A model generated the notes under the pieces. It saw only the letters and a program-made list of their open reading frames with translations, did not search any database and was not told the DNA's origin. A stretch of DNA of 64,000 nt from Tetracladium setigerum (Eukaryota; Ascomycota; Leotiomycetes; Helotiales): the NCBI GenBank assembly GCA_031472005.1, contig PZJY01000005.1:434001-498000 (forward strand). Reading direction: 5' to 3'. The position numbers and the translations under genes are program-made. The stretch's first letter is position 1; the number at the start of each line of letters is the position of its first letter. This document shows positions 21,861 through 34,400 of this stretch, piece after piece.

Positions 21861-24152
21861 CGTGTTGGGGAGTTTGCGTTTGCTTGTGCTTTGAATATGA
21901 TTTGGATGAGGTTAAAGCTTTGATATATATTGGATTGGCATTTGAAATTGGACCTGGAAGATCAGGTGTAGTTCACCGTCATGAATAATTTTCTGACTTT
22001 CCTTACTCTCCGCTGCAAAAGTTGCTTCCTCGAACTCATTGCTCCTACTGCCATTTAGAATCGTGAGGATCTTGAAGCGATTTGAATTGGTTTTATTTTA
22101 CTACCTTTCTGTTGATCTATTCAAAATGGGTTCAATTAGAATTCAAGGTTCTTCTCAGCCGTGTTGGTGAATCACGCTTTGAGCGACGAGGTGATGGGCA
22201 CCAAGTTTACCTTCCACAAAGAGAGGCATAAAGTCAAGTCAAGTCATTTCCATTTTGTACATAAATGAATTGATGGATTCGCAGGCAGCCAAAGATTTTA
22301 AAACTCCAAACGCCCACCAGAAAGCCAAGTCAATGTAAAGTGAACACTTTTCTTGGATGTTCCTGCTCTTCCCATTGAGTGAGCCGTAGCGAGTGGTTTT
22401 GTCTTCGGGATGTGCGTTGGTTTAGATTTCATGTTTACGTTTTGATGTACAGAGAGAGGAGTGGAAGTGAGCGAGCTCAAGGGGAGTCCTTCTTTCCTAA
22501 ACTAAGGAGTTGGGGAATTCAAAGTCAATCGCAAAGCGTACAACTTCACAACCTTGACATATCTTGAAGTCTAATTAATGGAGCAGATTTAAACAACAGA
22601 TACCTACCTATTAAAAGAACTGGGGAAAATACAAGAAACCAGAACAATATGTCCTACAGTAGTGGGGTCAAAGTTTCTCTGAGCATCCTTCCACTTTACT
22701 TCCCACCACAATCAATATAAGACCCCGCAAAAGAAAACCAACTATTGCGCATCGCTCTCACTATAAAATCTTGGCAACACATCAAAATGGCTAGCGTCCC
22801 TTTAAAACTAGTGGCTGATGAACTTTGTCACTTCTAAAGTATTGGAGGAAACATATCGGATGGGGGTGGTGGTAGTGAGTTTGGTGGGATGGTAGGAATG
22901 GGATCAGATATGTATTTCTTCCCATTTCTTTGATACTCATTTTCAAGTCTTCCTTATGTATGCTTTCATACACAGCTCAGCTCCTGCTTGCTTCATCAAA
23001 CTCTAAATGAAAACAATAGTTTTTCTTTTAGTCGCGCAAGGTTGGAAAAAGTTATGATTGGGCCAGATTCTTATTGATGGAAGAAAAGGTCGTAGACTCC
23101 TTAAGTATCTTCTGCTTTGGTTTTCCTTTCGTTTCAAGCCCTCTAAAATTCTTCTTGATATTTACAGTAATGAGATATTTTGCGTTCGTTCCATGACGAG
23201 GCTCACAGCAACTTCTCAGCCTTGCAGGGACGCGAGCAAGAACAGCTGAAAGCCAAGACCATGCAAGCTCTGACTCGGCCGTGAAAAGACTCTTCAAATC
23301 AAAACCTTCTCATTACTACAGCGATTCACGACAACCTTCACATGCTCGCAATAATTGATTCTGCCTCCGAAATCTTATTTAAAACACATTTCTAAAATAG
23401 GTAAAAATCACTTTCTCTTATTCAACCATTTATTATTACTCTAATGAATGTTTTTTGTATTCTTTCTATTTCCTATTTCCACTTTATCTCTCCTCTCTGC
23501 TTTCCTACGTTTTTATATGCACCATATTTTTTTTATCTTCACTCTCCTTCTCCACGCCTGTATCCAGCACTTGGGAAAGCGTAACAATGCATACCAAAGA
23601 GACTAAAAAGCCAAAGAAATACAAGTCCAAGACTAACCACCAAAAAATGAAATGGAAACGATGCAAAATAAGTAAAATGTAGTACGGTTTACCCCCACAG
23701 GTAAACAATAATACGAAAGAAAAGAGAAGGAGAGAAGGTTTTTGACTCGTCTATTAAGGTTTTTTTTGGCAGTATTGGTTTGGTTTGGGTTTTCTTTCTC
23801 TTGCATCTCCCTTCGGATTCGGATGATAGAAACTCTTGCCACTGGGAGCAGCAGGCAATTGGGGATCATCTTTTTGTGAGGTAAAGCAAAACGTGATGAG
23901 TTTTGTTTGTTTGGGGTATAGCAAAATTATCTGGCTCTGGACAAGCACATGTGAATTTTCAATCCATCATCTGATTTGATATCCATCCATCCGTTGAACG
24001 CCAAGAGATGTAGTATGCGAACGGTTTGTAAAGTGCAAATGTACTCCGTAAAGCAGCAGGCCCAGCCACCCACCCGAAGTGGAAAAACGAGAACGACACA
24101 CATGCACGCATTTTCGAGGCTGGAAATATTTCAAGATGCACACACAACAACT
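21861..24152. other. Gene-poor interval between the Rho-like gene and PRPP synthetase
   Basis: About 2.3 kb between convergent genes. Open frames are short with no conserved motif. AT-rich, with T-runs near 23400-23540. Probably two 3' UTRs plus spacer. No RNA gene recognised. Confidence 0.45.
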
Positions 24153-25530
24153 TTAATCCCAAAAGAGCGCGCTGATGGATTCGCCGTGGTGGACACGACG
24201 GATCGCTTCCGCGAAGACGGAGCCAACCTCGAGCACTTCAAGCTTGGGACATAGGCGTTTGTGCTCTTCCTGGGGACGCTGTTGGTGACGATGACCTTGT
24301 CCAATGCGGACGCGTTGATGCGGGCGATGGCATCACCGCTGAATACGCCGTGGGTGAGCAGGGCGTACACTTTCGTGGCACCCTCCTTTTTCAAGAGCTT
24401 AGCTGCTCGGGTAATGGTATTGGATGTGTCTGCGAGATCATCGATCAGGATGGTCACTCTATTGGCAACGTTTCCTACGAGCATCATGGTGGCATTCTGG
24501 CGGTCCGTGATACGGGTTGGGCGACGTTCCTAGGGGGTATAAGTTTGCGCAAACAGAGGATTAGAGATTTGATTACCTTGTGAATCAGAGCGAACTCCAC
24601 ATTCAACTCATCCGCAATCACCGTTGCTCGCTTCGCTCCACCAGCATCAGGACTGACGATAACGGCTTCTCTGAAGTCGGGGATCTTGGTCATGATGTAG
24701 CGTTTCAACAGCGACTTGCCATAGAGATTATCAACTGGGATATCGAAGAAACCCTGGTATTGAGGATCGTGCAAGTCCATTGTAATGATGTGATCAGCGC
24801 CAGCGCAGGTCAAAAGATCAGCAACAAGCGTTCCAGCTTGCGCAACCCATTGCTTGTATCCTGGCTTTGCTTGGAAAACATTCCTAGCTTCTCTGGTGAG
24901 AAGGTTGTTGTCCGTGTCGTGGCTGGTGAACAAGGGTCCAGTGTGAGAGCCATTTGAGCTCCCTCGGTCCCTACCGTTGGTCGCCGAGTGATTCGAGTCC
25001 AGTGTATCTGATCGTCGTGGAGGGGTTATGCCATTCGTGAAGCCGTTTTGCTGTTCAAGCGAAGCTTTGCCCAATTTTCGCTGCAGCTCATGGGGGTGGC
25101 CGTTTACAACACCAGCCGATTGTGGCAGACCTGGACCAGGTGTGGCGGGTCGACTCTCGAAGGTAAAGTCATTCCTGACGACATCTGTAGGGGCTCGGGT
25201 GAGGGGCGCGCCGATTTTGTTGTATGGGATATCAGGCTGGCGAGAGTACGGGAACAAAGGCAACACTGCAGTGACGCGCTTTGCAGATCCCGTCTTACAT
25301 GCAGAAATCATGATGCAGAGGTCGATAAAGTTATCGTTTACATTTCCGCTGCCAGATTGTATGATGTAGACATCTTTTCCTCGAACAGAGTCTTGTATTT
25401 CGAGGCGAGACTCGCCGACCGAAAACTTGTTCAGGATGCGGTTGCAAGTGGGGACGCCGAGTATGTTGGAAACGGTCTCGACAAGCTGCGGATGAGAATT
25501 GCCGCCGAGAACAACAATGTTGCGAACCAT
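24153..25530 (-). CDS. PRS: Ribose-phosphate pyrophosphokinase (PRPP synthetase) with internal insertion, apparent frameshift
   Basis: Makes PRPP from ribose-5-phosphate and ATP for purine, pyrimidine, His and Trp synthesis. Exons 24577-25530 and 24153-24529, intron 47 nt, phase 0. It starts MVRNIVVLGGNSHPQL. Motifs are FSVGESRLEIQDSVRGKDVY, VLPLFPYSRQPD, GADHIITMDLHDPQYQGFF (metal-binding His), VSPDAGGAKRA and the PRPP loop VTILIDDLADTSNT (about 342-355). A ~100-residue Ser/Gly/Asn-rich insertion (about 108-215) follows the PYSRQ segment. Yeast Prs1 and Prs5 also carry insertions but I cannot assign the paralogue; position suggests Prs5-like. The last ~40 codons are out of frame: one more base in the GGGG run 24272-24275 (CCCC on the gene strand) restores VPQEEHKRLCPKLEVLEVGS and FAEAIRRVHHGESISALF. 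Confidence 0.92.
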
Positions 25531-26252
25531 GATGGAGATTGGGGGTGTTGGAGGTGAATTGGATTCGAAGGGGAGAGGTTTGGGGGAGATAAAAGCTGTT
25601 GTCGGTGGATTGCGGGATTTGCGAAGGTGGGTGGGCGATGGCGAGTTTGCAGCCGCGGTAGCTTGATATCAAGCTTTATAGCTGTTGCGCAAGGGAAGTG
25701 TGGGGGGCAGGTCGAATAAGAGGAAGAGAGGGAGAAGGTTATGAGGAGAACAGGAAAGGGGCGTTTTTGCGGTAGGAAAGGGAGGATTCCATTGAGTGAG
25801 GGTTGTAGAAATAGAAGATATTTTGGAATTGGAGTCACTGCGAGAGGAGGAGCAAAGGCAGAGGAAAAAAAGTTGAAAGGGCCCAAGGGCCGGAAGAAAA
25901 AGTTAAGCTGAAACGGGCTAGCGCGAGTCAGGATAGCGTCATTTTAGTCAGCCGCCTAAATCCCCCACCACAAGCCAACGCCAGCGCAGCGTGCTGCAAG
26001 GCCACAAGGCTATCACACCGCAAAACTTTCTCAGCCTTGCATCAAATCTGATGATATTTCCAGCGCCACAACACCATCACCAACGGTTTGCGCATGTGCC
26101 TGACACTCTCGGAAATATATCATTGTCGCACCTGCACAACGAGAGGCACAAGCTCTTGACACCTAAGGTACCAAATCAAATCCAAATCCCCGTTGTTTAT
26201 CTCCTGCTGGCGAAAACACGTGCTTCTTCCTCACACAATCCCCACCACCATC
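25531..26252. promoter_or_regulatory. Divergent region between PRPP synthetase and RPC9
   Basis: 722 bp with CACGTG at 26217-26222, 31 bp before the RPC9 start. The PRS-proximal 350 bp is purine-rich on the plus strand (CT-rich leader of PRS). No gene supported. Confidence 0.45.
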
Positions 26253-26866
26253 ATGAAGATCCTCGAAGCCCAATCAGCGACTTTGACCAATTATGAAGTC
26301 TACACCCACCTGAACGATATGAAAGACGCCTGGCAGAAGCGGATAGCCAAGGCAAAGGCCGACAATAAACGGATGGCAAAGGCCGGCCAGGAACCAGACT
26401 ATCTCCACACCAGACGGCCAGGAAATCTGGAGACAATCAGTAGCCAGGTGAACCCTTTCCCCCATCTCCATAGTCAATTTAAAATTTCCTAATATTTTTT
26501 CTTCTATTATAGCTCCTGGAGTATTTCAGACAAGCACCCTCACCACTCGGCTCCAAACCTTTCCCATACAACAGTCAAACTATCAAAAATCTGCTGGTCG
26601 CTCTCCGTCCGTGGGATTTTACCAAGGCCGAAGTCATCATGATTCTGAACCTCCGTCCCACCAAGCCTGAAAGTCTCAACACCATTGTTGAGGAAATGGA
26701 GGATCGTTTTCCGGGAGACGAGGTCCAGTTTGAGATTTGCAGGGTGATTGAGTCGGTACTGGGACGTTCGGATGGACACGCTGAGAGGCAAGCTATGACA
26801 GACAATGCTGCTGTAGCGAGGAAGGAACTTAAGGAGCAGCCTGTAGATATGGAGCTTGATGAATAG
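26253..26866 (+). CDS. RPC17: RNA polymerase III subunit Rpc9 (Rpc17)
   Basis: Subunit of the Pol III stalk with Rpc25, required for TFIIIB contact and initiation on tRNA and 5S genes. Exons 26253-26447 and 26513-26866 (intron 65 nt, phase 0); 182 residues. It opens MKILEAQSATLTNYEVYTHL, the usual start of the Rpb4/RPC9 family, and has the HRDC-like C-terminal part: YFRQAPSPLG, LRPWDFTKAEVIMILNLRPT and LNTIVEEMEDRF. It ends in an acidic tail (VDMELDE). Divergent from PRPP synthetase. Confidence 0.92.
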
Positions 26867-27942
26867 AGTGGGAGATTTCTCTGTTGGTCATTGGGAGCTG
26901 GTGCTTGAGGCGTGGAAGTGCTTCCATCTCGAGGAAGATTCGCAGACGAAAGTAATGAGACATTGCATGCATAACACGGGAGTTCTGGGCGCATTTCTGG
27001 CGTTATAAAATTTAGTGGATGCATAGAAGATTGGTATCCTGAATACAAACACAATTGACAGTCCAAACTCCCGTGGAATCAGATGCCCTAAGTGCTCTAC
27101 ATCTGGCTAAGTCACTCACTCCTTGCATTCCTATTTTGCGTCTTTTCCTGCCATACCCTGATAGCTACACCAGATTTTATTTTTTTCTTCAAAAACTTGA
27201 AATCAAATTGGAAAAGAGACTGCATGTCCATAGCTCTTCTCCCTCACAGCACCAGCAAATATAGATGCAACTATTCCAGAAAGTTACTAGCTCTCCTAAG
27301 TTTTAAAAGACCATAAAACATCACATTCATACCCTACCGTTTTCTATTCTTTTTTTTTGCTCAGCACAGAGCTCACCATTTCTTTCCCTCCCTTAGGCCA
27401 TACAAACTCTCCCTAAAGAAAAATGTACGTTTGTGACAAAAAGAACATATGAACCCGATTATAATAATCTCTCCTTTCTTCCTGCGATAGATATATCAAT
27501 GTCTAGAGAGTCAGTCAACAAAATCAAGCCTATATGTAAGGGATGTTAATCGGAGGAGTCGAAATGTGGCAAGTAGGCAGTATTTGTTGCTTGGTCGACA
27601 TATGTATGCTCTTTTTGATGTCCATGACTGAAAGTAGGCGAGAAACTTGCGGTAAAGTTGCTGCAAGCATTCACACAAAAGGGCGTTCTGAAAACTTGGG
27701 CATTAATTTAGTTCACTTGGATGAAAGGAACTTTGAAGAACTGGCAGGAAAAAAGGAAAGGAGGGGTTGGTTTCAAATTTTCATTCATCTCATTTTTTAC
27801 TACCACAATCTAATAGAGGTATAAACCTACCGGTTCAACGCCATTCCCAAAATGCATCAAGCCCGTCCTTGCAAACGCCATAGTTTTCCGGCTTCCATCC
27901 ATATACACAGCACGCACTTTCGAGGCCCTCGCTTCAAATCAG
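26867..27942. other. Intergenic between convergent RPC9 and SOF1
   Basis: About 1.1 kb, AT-rich. I see no gene; the open frames are short and unsupported. It should contain both 3' UTRs. Confidence 0.45.
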
Positions 27943-29437
27943 TTAATTCGCATTAGCAGCCAGAACCATCTTCTCCCTCTCACTTTTCCTCTTCGAGAAC
28001 TGCAATTTCGTATGCTTCCTCTCATTCTCCTGCTTTCTCTTAATACTCTTCAACTCCTCGCCCTTAATCTCCCCAGCCTTCTTTACCACCTTTGGAATAT
28101 GGCGATGTCTCTTGATCCTCCTAATCTCAGGCATATGCTCATATCGCTTCTTGAGCGCCTCGTTATACTCAAGTGATTGTCTCTGCTTGGCGGATTTGAT
28201 GCCCTCGCGCTTGGAGGACTCGGCGCGCCAGAGTCGGATGTTGCCATCATCTGAGCCGGAGAGGACGTATTTCGAGTCGGGAGTGAAGTTGACGCTGAAG
28301 ACTCGTTGCATGCGTTTGGTGTGGTAGATGTCCCGGGAGTGACCTTGTTTGCGACTCCAGAGACGTACGGTGCGGTCGTATGAGGCGGAGACGAGTTCTT
28401 CGCCCGTGGGACTGAATTCAACGTCCATGACGGCTGCGACGTGGTCTTTGAGGACGTTGAGAGCGCGGGTCATTTTGCGCATATCGAAAATGTATATGTT
28501 GTGATCTGGTACTCGTTAATTTCCGAAGATTAAAAAGGAAGAACATATGGATCATACCTTCATTGGCAACAGCAAAGTTCATGGCCTCCATTGGATTCCA
28601 TGAAATCTTGTTGGATGCAAAATTCAACACCGTCTTGGCAAGTGGCATCGATGTTCGTAAATCGTAGAGGACAATGGATCTGTCAGTTGCCGTTGAAGCC
28701 AAGATAGAGGTCTCGATTTGATTGAATGCAACATTTGTGATTGTATCCGAGGAACCCTGCCACCTCAAGACCTCCGGTTCAGTATTGAACTTTTCCATAT
28801 CGTAAATCGAAATAACTCCAGATGAGACAGCAAACGAGTTTAATGAGCGATGGTGTGAGATGCTCGTGAATGCGTTGGTTCCATGCCAGGTTGCCAAAGG
28901 CGCTCCCTTATACGAGGTTTGACTTGACTCCAAATGAGCTCCCCGGGCGAGTGTTTCTTGTGGTCGAGAGTATGGATCGAAAAGTTTGATTGTTCGATCA
29001 GTGGCGCATGTCAAAAGCTTCTTGTCCCTAGTCCAGGACATTCCCTTTACAACATTCTCATGCGCCTGGGCATTCCATATCTCCTCTCTGCTGACCAGAT
29101 CCCATACCTTGACAATTCCATCACCACTACCACTTGCAAATCTTTCGAGACTGTTTGGATCCTTTGCCATAGAGTACACTCCATCTACATGACCCTTTCC
29201 CATTTGGCAGATGAAAGGGGCGGCAAACATACGCTCCAGCTTCGTCGCATTGAGGGCACGAGTATATTCGATTGCTTTTGCGAAAGGTTTTGCGCCTGGA
29301 GTAAGGTTGAAAGACTGTTTTTGCGAGTCTGCTCCTGGGGCCTGGACCGCAGTCACAGGACGAGAGAGAGCTTTGATTTTCTACACAACAATCAGTGGGA
29401 GTTCTTATATATGTCGACATTGGATTGAGCGTACCAT
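27943..29437 (-). CDS. SOF1: WD40 ribosome-biogenesis factor Sof1 (DCAF13)
   Basis: U3 snoRNP/SSU-processome WD40 protein needed for 18S rRNA production; the animal homologue is DCAF13. Exons 29435-29437 (the ATG alone), 28558-29380 and 27943-28505; 462 residues. The first intron directly follows the start codon, and splicing gives MKIKALSRP, close to the yeast start MKIKT. The signature ALNATKLERMFAAPFICQMG comes next. WD repeats are recognisable as GSGDGIVKVWDL, TCATDRTIKLFDP, TATDRSIVLYDL, SASYDRTVRLWS and SGSDDGNIRLWR. The basic C-terminus (KSIKRKQENERKHTKLQFS) is typical. It is divergent from RPN6 over 249 bp. Confidence 0.96.
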
Positions 29438-29686
29438 TATGTCGTTATGGTGTTGTCGCCATCACCTTGAAAATTACAACTTTCCCCGCGAAATCTGGAG
29501 AGTCGTCAAAAATAATTTACAGGCGGCACTTTTGTTGCAGGGGTCCGCCGTGCTAGCGCGAGCCGCGTAGAGAGCTTCCGCCTGCGAATGGCTTTCCCCA
29601 TCACATCAATTCAGCGCTGAACAACACCAAACAAACATCCCTTCAACCTCCCCAATTCCCCAACTCCCCTTACAACAAACATCAAG

Positions 29687-31062
29687 ATGGCACCAGTCGA
29701 CTCGGCGAGGATACAGGAGGCAAAGAAACTAGTGAAGACAGAACCAAAGAAGGCGGAAGCACAGTACAAGGAGATCATCTCGAAGCCTCCGTCGGTCACC
29801 TCAGATGCAGCTGTTCGAGAGTATGAGACTGCTCTGGTCAGTCTGGGAGAGCTATATCAAAGCGACAAGTAAGAGGATGAACCTTCGAGGTAGGAGGTTA
29901 TGCTGATTTATTGAAGGAATGCCGATGCGCTGGTAGATTTGGTCACAACAAGCCGCACAGTTCTCTCGTCGTTCGCAAAGGCAAAGACAGCGAAGCTAGG
30001 TCGGTCTTCACTACCAAAACAAATAGAATCGCCCTGCTAACGATCTGTTCAATAGTGCGACAGCTTCTCGACCTCTTTAACACCATCCCCAATACCACCG
30101 ACATCCAAATCAACGTCACAAAATCATGCATCGAATGGGCAACGAGCGAACGACGAGGCTTCCTCCGCCAGAATCTCGAAACCCGTCTTGTTACTCTCTA
30201 CATGACGAAAGCCTCCTACTACGATGCGCTCACACTCATAAATAGCCTGCTCAAAGAGCTCAAAAGACTCGATGACAAGCTTGTTCTCGTCGAGGTGCAG
30301 CTCCTAGAATCCCGCGTTTACCACGCCTTAGGAAACACTGCCAAAGGTCGAGCAGCGCTAACAGCAGCCCGCACATCCGCCGCATCTGTTTACACACCAC
30401 CACTCCTTCAAGCCGGCCTCGACATGCAATCCGGTAAACTTCACGCAGAAGACAAAGATTTCAACACGGCCTTCTCCTACTTCATCGAAGCCCTCGACGG
30501 CTACCACACCCAAGACGAGCCAGAAAAGGCCACCGCAGCGCTACAATACATGCTCCTCTGCAAGATCATGCTCAACCTCGTCGACGACGTCAACCAAATC
30601 ATGACCTCCAAGCAAGCCGTAAAGTACGCCGGCAAAAACCTCGAAGCCATGAAAGCCGTCGCACGCGCCCACTCCAACCGTTCCCTCGAAGAATACGAGA
30701 AAGCACTCGGTGATTACCGCCACGAACTTGGCTCTGACCCATTCATCCGCGTGCATCTCCGTCGTCTGTATGATGCCATGTTAGAGCAGAATCTGATCAA
30801 GGTCATCGAGCCGTACTCGCGCGTAGAGATTGACTATGTGGCGAAGATGGTGGGGCTCGATACGCAGCAGGTAGAGCGGAAGCTCAGCCAGATGATTCTG
30901 GATAAGGTTATCATTGGTGTGTTGGATCAGGGAGCCGGGTGTTTGATTATCTTTGATGAGACCGAGAGGGATGAGGGGTATGATGCTGCCTTGGCTACGA
31001 TTGCGAAGTTGAGTAGTGTGGTGGATTTGTTGTACACGAACCAGGCTTCACAGCTGGAGTAG
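29687..31062 (+). CDS. RPN6: 26S proteasome regulatory subunit Rpn6 (PSMD11)
   Basis: PCI-domain lid subunit that clamps the 19S regulatory particle onto the 20S core. Exons 29687-29868, 29917-29999 and 30056-31062 (introns 48 and 56 nt) give 423 residues. N-terminal helical repeats (AQYKEIISKPPSVTS; LVRQLLDLFNTIPNTT; INVTKSCIEWATSERRGFL) lead to the PCI domain: IRVHLRRLYDAMLEQNLIKV, IEPYSRVEIDYVAKMVGLD and KLSQMILDKVIIGVLDQGAG. Length fits the family (yeast 434). The short second exon is outside a simple ORF call and is set by phase and by the join KAKTAKLVRQLL. Confidence 0.97.
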
Positions 31063-31475
31063 GAGAGGCGTGGGAGCGAAACAAGCGAGGGGGTTGAGAC
31101 GATATGATCTGCACGGGGGATGAAGAACCGCATCTCTAGATAGTAGTTGAATTACCTACCCAGTGTACCAACAGAAGAGCAGATGATACAACACAAAATA
31201 TCAAAATATCAAGGCACAAACAAAATGACATTATATGAGAAGCATATTGCAAAGATGGTGGTATCAATCGATCAGATTTCTCGGTCTATCATATCAATCT
31301 ATGAATTTATCCAGCCGACAACTCCTTCAATGACAAACAAGAAGCGAAACAAAGAGACCCTCAAACTCCACTGTCCAAATATAGGTAACGAACGAAAGAT
31401 GACGCTCAACTCCATTTCCATTTCCCATTTCAACTTGCAAATCCCTCCTTGCGACCCATCCCCACCACACCTAAT
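31063..31475. other. Intergenic between convergent RPN6 and the AT-hook gene
   Basis: 413 bp of mixed sequence with no supported gene. Holds both 3' UTRs. Confidence 0.45.
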
Positions 31476-34400
31476 TCAATCAACCAAACCCTGCTTCCTC
31501 CTCTCCGCCCCCTTGATCAATGCAAACACTCTCATTGCAATAATCTTCTCTTCCCACCCAGGCACCCTCCCTCTAAACTCATCCACAACCTCCAAATGCC
31601 ACTGCTCAAAATACATCTCCTCGTCCTGAGCCGTCACCTTCTTGCCCAACAATCTACTAATCACCCTGGTTGAATTCCTCCTCTTCCTTCCGGTCCCATT
31701 CTTCTCTCCTCCACTGCTCACTGAATCCTCAGATTTCATCTCATCTTGATGTATATGCAAGATTTCCTCGAGAAGTTTCCAATGCTTCTTAGACCATTCT
31801 GTGGGCGAAAGCAGGTCTTCTGATGCTGGGGATGGGATGGGGGAAGAGGAGACAAATTGGACGTTTTTGGATGGGCTGGCGAGAGGAGTTCGGAAGCAGG
31901 ATTTGGTAGGCGAGAGGTTGCGGGTTGGGAGGGGGGTTTGGATTATGTTTGTGGCGAGGTGAAGGGATTTGGTCCAGTTGAGGATGCGATTTTCGGGACC
32001 GGCATTCTCTTTTTCCTGGTCTCGTGAGGATGAGGTGGGAAGATTTGGGTAGTGAATTGAAGGGTCTTCTGATGTAGTGCTATAGATGGGAGAGGAGGGT
32101 GCTTCTTGTGGCTGGGGACGGTTGAGAGGTTGTGGGGTTTTGGATATTAAGGGAGACCGATCTTGGGAGATGGTTGCGGAGGTATCCTCGGCGCTGGGGG
32201 TGAAGAGGCGAGCTTTGGGAGGTTGCCAAACAGTCCTCTGGTGGCAGTTGGTGCCTTTAAAGGAGATGGGTTGTATGGTACTGGGTTGAAACCTGCTTTT
32301 TGTGGAATGGCTGCAAATTCATCATCTTTTCTTGATCGGGGCTCGATTGCCTTCTCCTTTTCCCGAGTAGCCATGGCGCTTTGGAGGTTTGCACTTGTAG
32401 TTGAGGCATGCTGCGTAGACGACTGAAGAGTGCTTCGTGGGAAAGTTGGGAAGGGCTTGACTGGTGACAGCAGCGCTGCAAGCTCCACATTTCCTGTTTC
32501 TCTCGCCCGAGGCTTGAAGTTGGATTTTTGGGGAATTTGCCAATTCGACAGGTTCGAAACATCATTCTCGTCACTGAGAATAGGCGTCTCGTGCCGTCGA
32601 ACATTGATGGTTTTCAATGAATCGACCTTTGCATACTCGGTCGGAGCCTGTAGACAGTCCGTGGGGTCGGATAGCTCATCACTGTAGACCAGTCTCTTGC
32701 TGTCCTTCCTCCATGGACTTGGAATCTTGCTTCTCCGCGGTTTTCCAACAAAAGAACTTCGCTCTTCTTGGGGACGAGCTGGGGATGATGAGTTGATAGT
32801 ATCCAGTAATAGCCCATAGTCCTCATCTTCATCAACTGGTTGGTCAGAATCAATAACAATCACTTGCTTCGGATCGGCGGCAGCAATCTGTCTGCTGACG
32901 GCGGCTCTTTCATCTGCCCATTTTTGCTCCAATTGTTCTGCAGATAACGGTGCTTTGTGTGCATAGGAGCTATCTACCGCAACAGAGACCTCTTCCTCAG
33001 CCTGCCAGCTCATCGCATCATCGCTCATCGATACTTCTGCAGACTTAGTCGTTGAAGTACGGGAGCCAAAGGCTCTTGCTTTCGCAGGTACTCCCAGCCT
33101 GTAAGGCCTCGCATCATCCTCGGGGGAGGGTGATCGTTGTTGCAAAGTGCCAGAGTTGCTGAAGGGATCCTCTTGTCCAGCAAGGTGAGCCCTTGTACTT
33201 GCTTGATGGGCTGGAAACAGGTTGCTGTTAAAGTCCAATCTTGGTAGATTCTGGACAGGGCGCTCCTGAGAGGGAGAGGGAAGAAAACCTCTTGAAACGG
33301 AAGAGGACTTTCGGTCAGCAGCAGGGCTCTTGAATGGGCTCCCTAAACTCATTGATCGGCTTCGTGGGGAGGATGAGGGACGATGATGTCCTGCAGAGCC
33401 TGCCCTGCACGAGCGACCGGTGACAATGCACGCCTGTCAAGTCCGAAATCTGTTTTCAAAGCAGCTTGATCTCTTTGGTCATTGATCGGAGGAGGTAAAG
33501 ACGGAGACGAGAACACAATGCTTGGAGTTTGCGTAGCCTCTGGATGCAGTTGATTATGTCTACGAAGATGTGCAGTATAGGTGTAACGTCGAGGTGCAGC
33601 AACTGGAGGAGATGACGCCAAGTAAGACTTCAACACAGATTCATTTGCGACGCTGACATCATTCTTTGAGCCTGATACTTTTCTTAAATCCGCCGAACCG
33701 GACTCTTGATAATGCCTAGATGATTCGTCTTCAGGAGATGAGCTTTCTCCAGGCGTTGGAAGTCGGCTGGCATTCGAATATGTAGCCGAGACATTTCGGG
33801 TTCTCTCCGAGAAGGTCGACTTTTCGATCGTGGTGTGAGATCCAAACGCATTTGAATGCGAGGTGATTGCTGGAGTGGTAGAGGTGCTTCCATCGTTTGC
33901 TGCTGAAATCTGATTCTGACGCGGGATAACGGCTCTTTTCTTGGGCAACGCTCGAGCTGGTGTAGCCGCTTCTAGGATTTCGGGAGCAAGGCTTGAAAAT
34001 GAGTCTTCGGCGTTGGACTTGTCGGACAGAAATTTCGAGACATATGTATGCGTGGCTGGTGTTGCTGCAGCGAGGATGGCGGAAGGTATGCTTGAGAAGG
34101 AGTTATCCCCAGTGGCTGGAACCGATAGCAAGTTTTGGGATTTGCGAGCAGGTGTAGCAGCTGTCAGGATATCATCTGGGATACTTGAGAATGAATCGTT
34201 GCATGCCGTTGTATTCGTCAAGGAATGGATGGCTCTATTGACTGGCTTTGCAGGAGCCAAATCTTCTTGGAGAGCGGGACTGCTGAGATTTCTTAATGAA
34301 GGAACGGAGTCCACTGAGATCATGCTAAATTCCTCGCTCTCCAGAATTGTGTCAAATTCTCTGTACTCTCCTCCAACCCCCTCTTCCTCTCCGTACTCTA

